DNA from: Lachnospiraceae bacterium
Lineage (GTDB): Bacteria; Bacillota; Clostridia; Lachnospirales; Lachnospiraceae
NCBI GenBank assembly: GCA_017477005.1
Contig: JAFUXY010000502.1
Coordinates: 1-7,597 of the forward strand
Length of the DNA stretch: 7,597 bases
Direction: 5' to 3'
Part shown: positions 6,850 through 7,597 of the stretch, one piece after another
Layout of the letters: each line of letters starts with the position of its first letter
Numbering within the stretch: the first letter of the stretch is position 1
Translations under genes and position numbers: made by a program
Notes under the pieces: model-generated
Database searches by the model: none
The model's input: only the letters and a program-made list of their open reading frames with translations
Told to the model about the DNA's origin: nothing

Positions 6850-6971
6850 TATAGTAAACGACAAAACTATTTTTCCTTCAAGTGACCATGCACACAAATT
6901 CGACAGGAAAATTCGGCATTCGCCTCATTCGAATTTGGTGCAAAGTAAACTCACTTTGTTCGTTTACTATA
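6850..6971. ncRNA. Structured element, copy A (three-way junction with pseudoknot)
   Basis: Plus-strand coordinates; the transcribed strand is not certain. The outer stem P1 pairs 6850-6861 with 6960-6971, 12 bp without mismatch. P2 pairs AAATTCGA (6896-6903) with TCGAATTT (6929-6936). P3 pairs CAAAGT (6941-6946) with ACTTTG (6953-6958). The P2 loop segment AGGAAAA (6905-6911) is fully complementary to TTTTCCT (6871-6877) in the P1-P2 junction, giving a 7-bp pseudoknot. The unpaired core ACCATGCACAC (6885-6895) is identical in copy B. If transcribed on the minus strand, the element ends three bases before the ATPase gene's AAAGGAG, so it would be the operon's leader. A 7-bp competing hairpin, AGTAAAC (6944-6950) with GTTTACT (6962-6968), would disrupt P1. 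I do not recognise a known RNA family. Confidence 0.6.
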
Positions 6972-7120
6972 GCTTTGTGTTCAGCAGCAGTGCTTCCATC
7001 GGTGGAAAGAGAATAGCAAAGAAAATCGGGCGATTCAATTAAAATTCTATAAACAATTATTAACAAAATTTAATAAATCGCTGATTTGATCATATTTCCT
7101 CGAAAACCATGCACACAAAT
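6885..7120. repeat. 15-bp direct repeat marking the two structured elements
   Basis: ACCATGCACACAAAT occurs at 6885-6899 and again at 7106-7120, a period of 221 bp. Around it the two copies also share TTTCCT upstream, AGGAAA downstream and a CAAAG just after the second P2 arm, while most other positions have diverged. I saw no third copy in the window. Confidence 0.85.
7038..7066 (-). promoter_or_regulatory. Weak candidate promoter for the Tad-like operon
   Basis: On the minus strand, TTGTTA (7066-7061) is followed after 17 bases by TTTAAT (7043-7038). It lies between elements B and A, so a transcript from here would start near 7031 and carry element A in a leader of about 200 bases before the ATPase ATG. 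The surroundings are A/T-rich, so chance matches are likely; no better minus-strand candidate was found. Confidence 0.35.
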
Positions 7121-7184
7121 CGCATAGGAAAGCCCTTCGTGCTGCGATTTGGCACAAAGAAAACGCTTTAATCAGCGTTTTCTT
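7075..7184. ncRNA. Structured element, copy B (three-way junction with pseudoknot)
   Basis: Plus-strand coordinates; strand uncertain. P1 pairs 7075-7086 with 7170-7181, 11 of 12 positions, including the uninterrupted CGCTGATT/AATCAGCG. P2 pairs AAATCGCA (7117-7124) with TGCGATTT (7143-7150). P3 pairs AAAG (7157-7160, approximately) with CTTT just downstream. The P2 loop AGGAAA (7126-7131) is complementary to TTTCCT (7095-7100), a 6-bp pseudoknot matching the one in copy A. P1 has an unrelated sequence in the two copies yet is paired in both, and P2 differs at several paired positions that all compensate. As in copy A, the 3' P1 arm can instead form a local hairpin (7157-7184). Family unknown. 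Confidence 0.6.
7157..7184. terminator. 11-bp hairpin with A- and T-rich flanks, possible terminator
   Basis: AAGAAAACGCT (7157-7167) pairs perfectly with AGCGTTTTCTT (7174-7184) around a 6-base loop. The inner GC core is short, but the T-rich 3' arm could act as a U-tract on either strand, so a weak bidirectional terminator is possible. It shares its 3' arm with stem P1 of element B, so the two structures exclude each other, as in riboswitch expression platforms. Termination is inferred only. Confidence 0.4.
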
Positions 7185-7208
7185 AAAAAAATGCTTTCGA
7201 CAACCTCC

Positions 7209-7237
7209 TTGACGTGCCTATCAAACGGGAGTAAAAT
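7209..7237 (+). promoter_or_regulatory. Sigma-A-type promoter of the ABM-like gene
   Basis: TTGACG (7209-7214), a 17-base spacer and TAAAAT (7232-7237) make a strong promoter with start near 7244, leaving a 43-base leader before the ATG at 7287. It begins 25 bases after element B, so the ABM-like transcript would not include either structured element if this promoter is the one used. Confidence 0.72.
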
Positions 7238-7286
7238 AGATGGCTATGAAAAGGGTGGTTGATGATCGTTGGGAGGAATGAACAAA

Positions 7287-7597
7287 ATGAGTATTACGAT
7301 GAATCTATACTATACGGGCACGGACGGGAACGCGAGAAAATTTGTAGAAGAGATGGAAAACAGCGGAACGGCGAACGCGATCCGGGCAGAAGCGGGGAAC
7401 GAGAAATATGATTACTTTTTTTCTGCGAAAGATCCTGAGACCGTGCTGCTGATCGACAGTTGGCGGGATCAGGAAGCGATCGACGTGCATCATGCATCAC
7501 CGATGATGGGCACGATCGCCGCATTACGGGAAAAATACAATCTGACCATGCGCGCCGAGCGGTATCTTTCCGACGAGGCAGGCGTGCCGCAGAAGGA
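7287..7597 (+). CDS. ABM-superfamily (antibiotic biosynthesis monooxygenase-like) protein, 3' end outside window
   Basis: 103 codons are visible and the frame is still open at the window edge. The protein begins MSITMNLYYTGTDGNARKFVEEM and then shows the dimeric alpha/beta-barrel ABM pattern: TVLLIDSWRDQEAIDVHHASPMM (about 52-74), where Trp59, the HH pair at 68-69 and Ser-Pro at 71-72 match the usual ErW..xxAlxxHxxSP signature. Family members act as quinol or small-aromatic monooxygenases, or in heme degradation; the substrate cannot be told here. The ATG at 7287 is chosen because GGAGG (7272-7276) is 10 bases upstream, while the in-frame ATG at 7278 is too close to it. A sigma-A-type promoter precedes it. 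It is divergent from the Tad-like operon, and no functional link is evident. Most members end near 100 residues, so little is probably missing. Confidence 0.82.
   Translation, partial: MSITMNLYYTGTDGNARKFVEEMENSGTANAIRAEAGNEKYDYFFSAKDPETVLLIDSWRDQEAIDVHHASPMMGTIAALREKYNLTMRAERYLSDEAGVPQK

Larger units (their letters stand above)
6834..7286. other. 453-bp non-coding divergent intergenic region
   Basis: This region separates the ATPase gene (minus strand) from the ABM-like gene (plus strand). I find no convincing coding frame in it. It holds, from left to right, the ATPase ribosome binding site, structured element A, a small hairpin (TTCCA 6994-6998 with TGGAA 7003-7007), an A/T-rich stretch with a possible minus-strand promoter, structured element B, an 11-bp hairpin and the plus-strand promoter of the ABM-like gene. 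Confidence 0.85.

Noticed and set aside
6884..6942. attC-like recombination site formed by nested inverted repeats
   Set aside because: The nested TGCAC/GTGCA and P2 arms resemble a folded recombination site, but there is no integrase, no gene cassette and no core-site consensus.
6850..6971. Miniature inverted-repeat transposon (MITE) ended by the 12-bp inverted repeat
   Set aside because: The second copy's outer arms have an unrelated sequence, whereas transposase-recognised ends would be conserved. No target-site duplication was seen.
6885..7120. CRISPR array or iteron set
   Set aside because: There are only two copies with 206 bp between the repeat units, no uniform spacer size and no cas or rep gene.
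6850..7184. Known riboswitch or ribozyme (c-di-GMP-I/II, SAM, HDV-like) in the ATPase leader
   Set aside because: c-di-GMP would suit a pilus operon, but neither strand shows the GEMM GCAAACC/GCAAAGCC motifs or the class II core. A short GCATGGTC match to HDV lacks the nested double-pseudoknot context.

Overview
The window looks like chromosomal DNA of a moderate-GC, low-oxygen Bacillota, probably Clostridia. The grounds are strong AGGAG-type ribosome binding sites, TTGAxx-17-TATAAT-type promoters, a flavodoxin/iron-alcohol-dehydrogenase/aldo-keto-reductase redox set, and a Gram-positive-style Tad-like secretion cluster. No species can be named from the sequence alone.

Left part (about 110-3605): a redox locus with its regulator. 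A LysR-type gene (2724-3605, +) is transcribed away from an intact aldo/keto reductase (1735-2574, -). Downstream of the reductase, in the same direction, lie three damaged genes: an iron-containing alcohol dehydrogenase that kept its first 38 or so codons and its C-terminal half but lost the middle (966-1690), a flavodoxin that kept only its C-terminal half and carries a one-base frameshift (710-956), and a short-chain dehydrogenase missing its N-terminal NAD(P)-binding part (110-709). This was probably a LysR-controlled four-gene operon of which only the first gene is still whole. The 143-bp lysR/reductase intergenic region holds two divergent promoters whose -10 boxes form an inverted repeat.

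Middle part (3662-6833, -): a compact operon of three genes, encoding a TadA/CpaF-family secretion ATPase with an unusual acidic tail, a 446-residue membrane platform protein that appears to contain two type II secretion F domains, and a 109-residue single-pass pilin-like protein. The operon is bounded by convergent lysR on one side and a divergent gene on the other. If it is not supplemented from elsewhere, it is a very small Tad-like system without prepilin peptidase, TadZ, secretin or TadE/F in view.

Right part (6834-7597): a 450-bp non-coding region between the divergent ATPase gene and a partial ABM-fold (antibiotic biosynthesis monooxygenase-like) gene running off the right edge. It contains two tandem copies, about 221 bp apart, of a roughly 110-120-nt structured element. 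The copies share a 15-nt core and a loop-to-junction pseudoknot, while their paired stems differ in sequence yet stay paired. This compensatory pattern suggests a structured RNA, possibly a leader of the Tad-like operon. I do not recognise the family, and it is the most interesting feature of the window.
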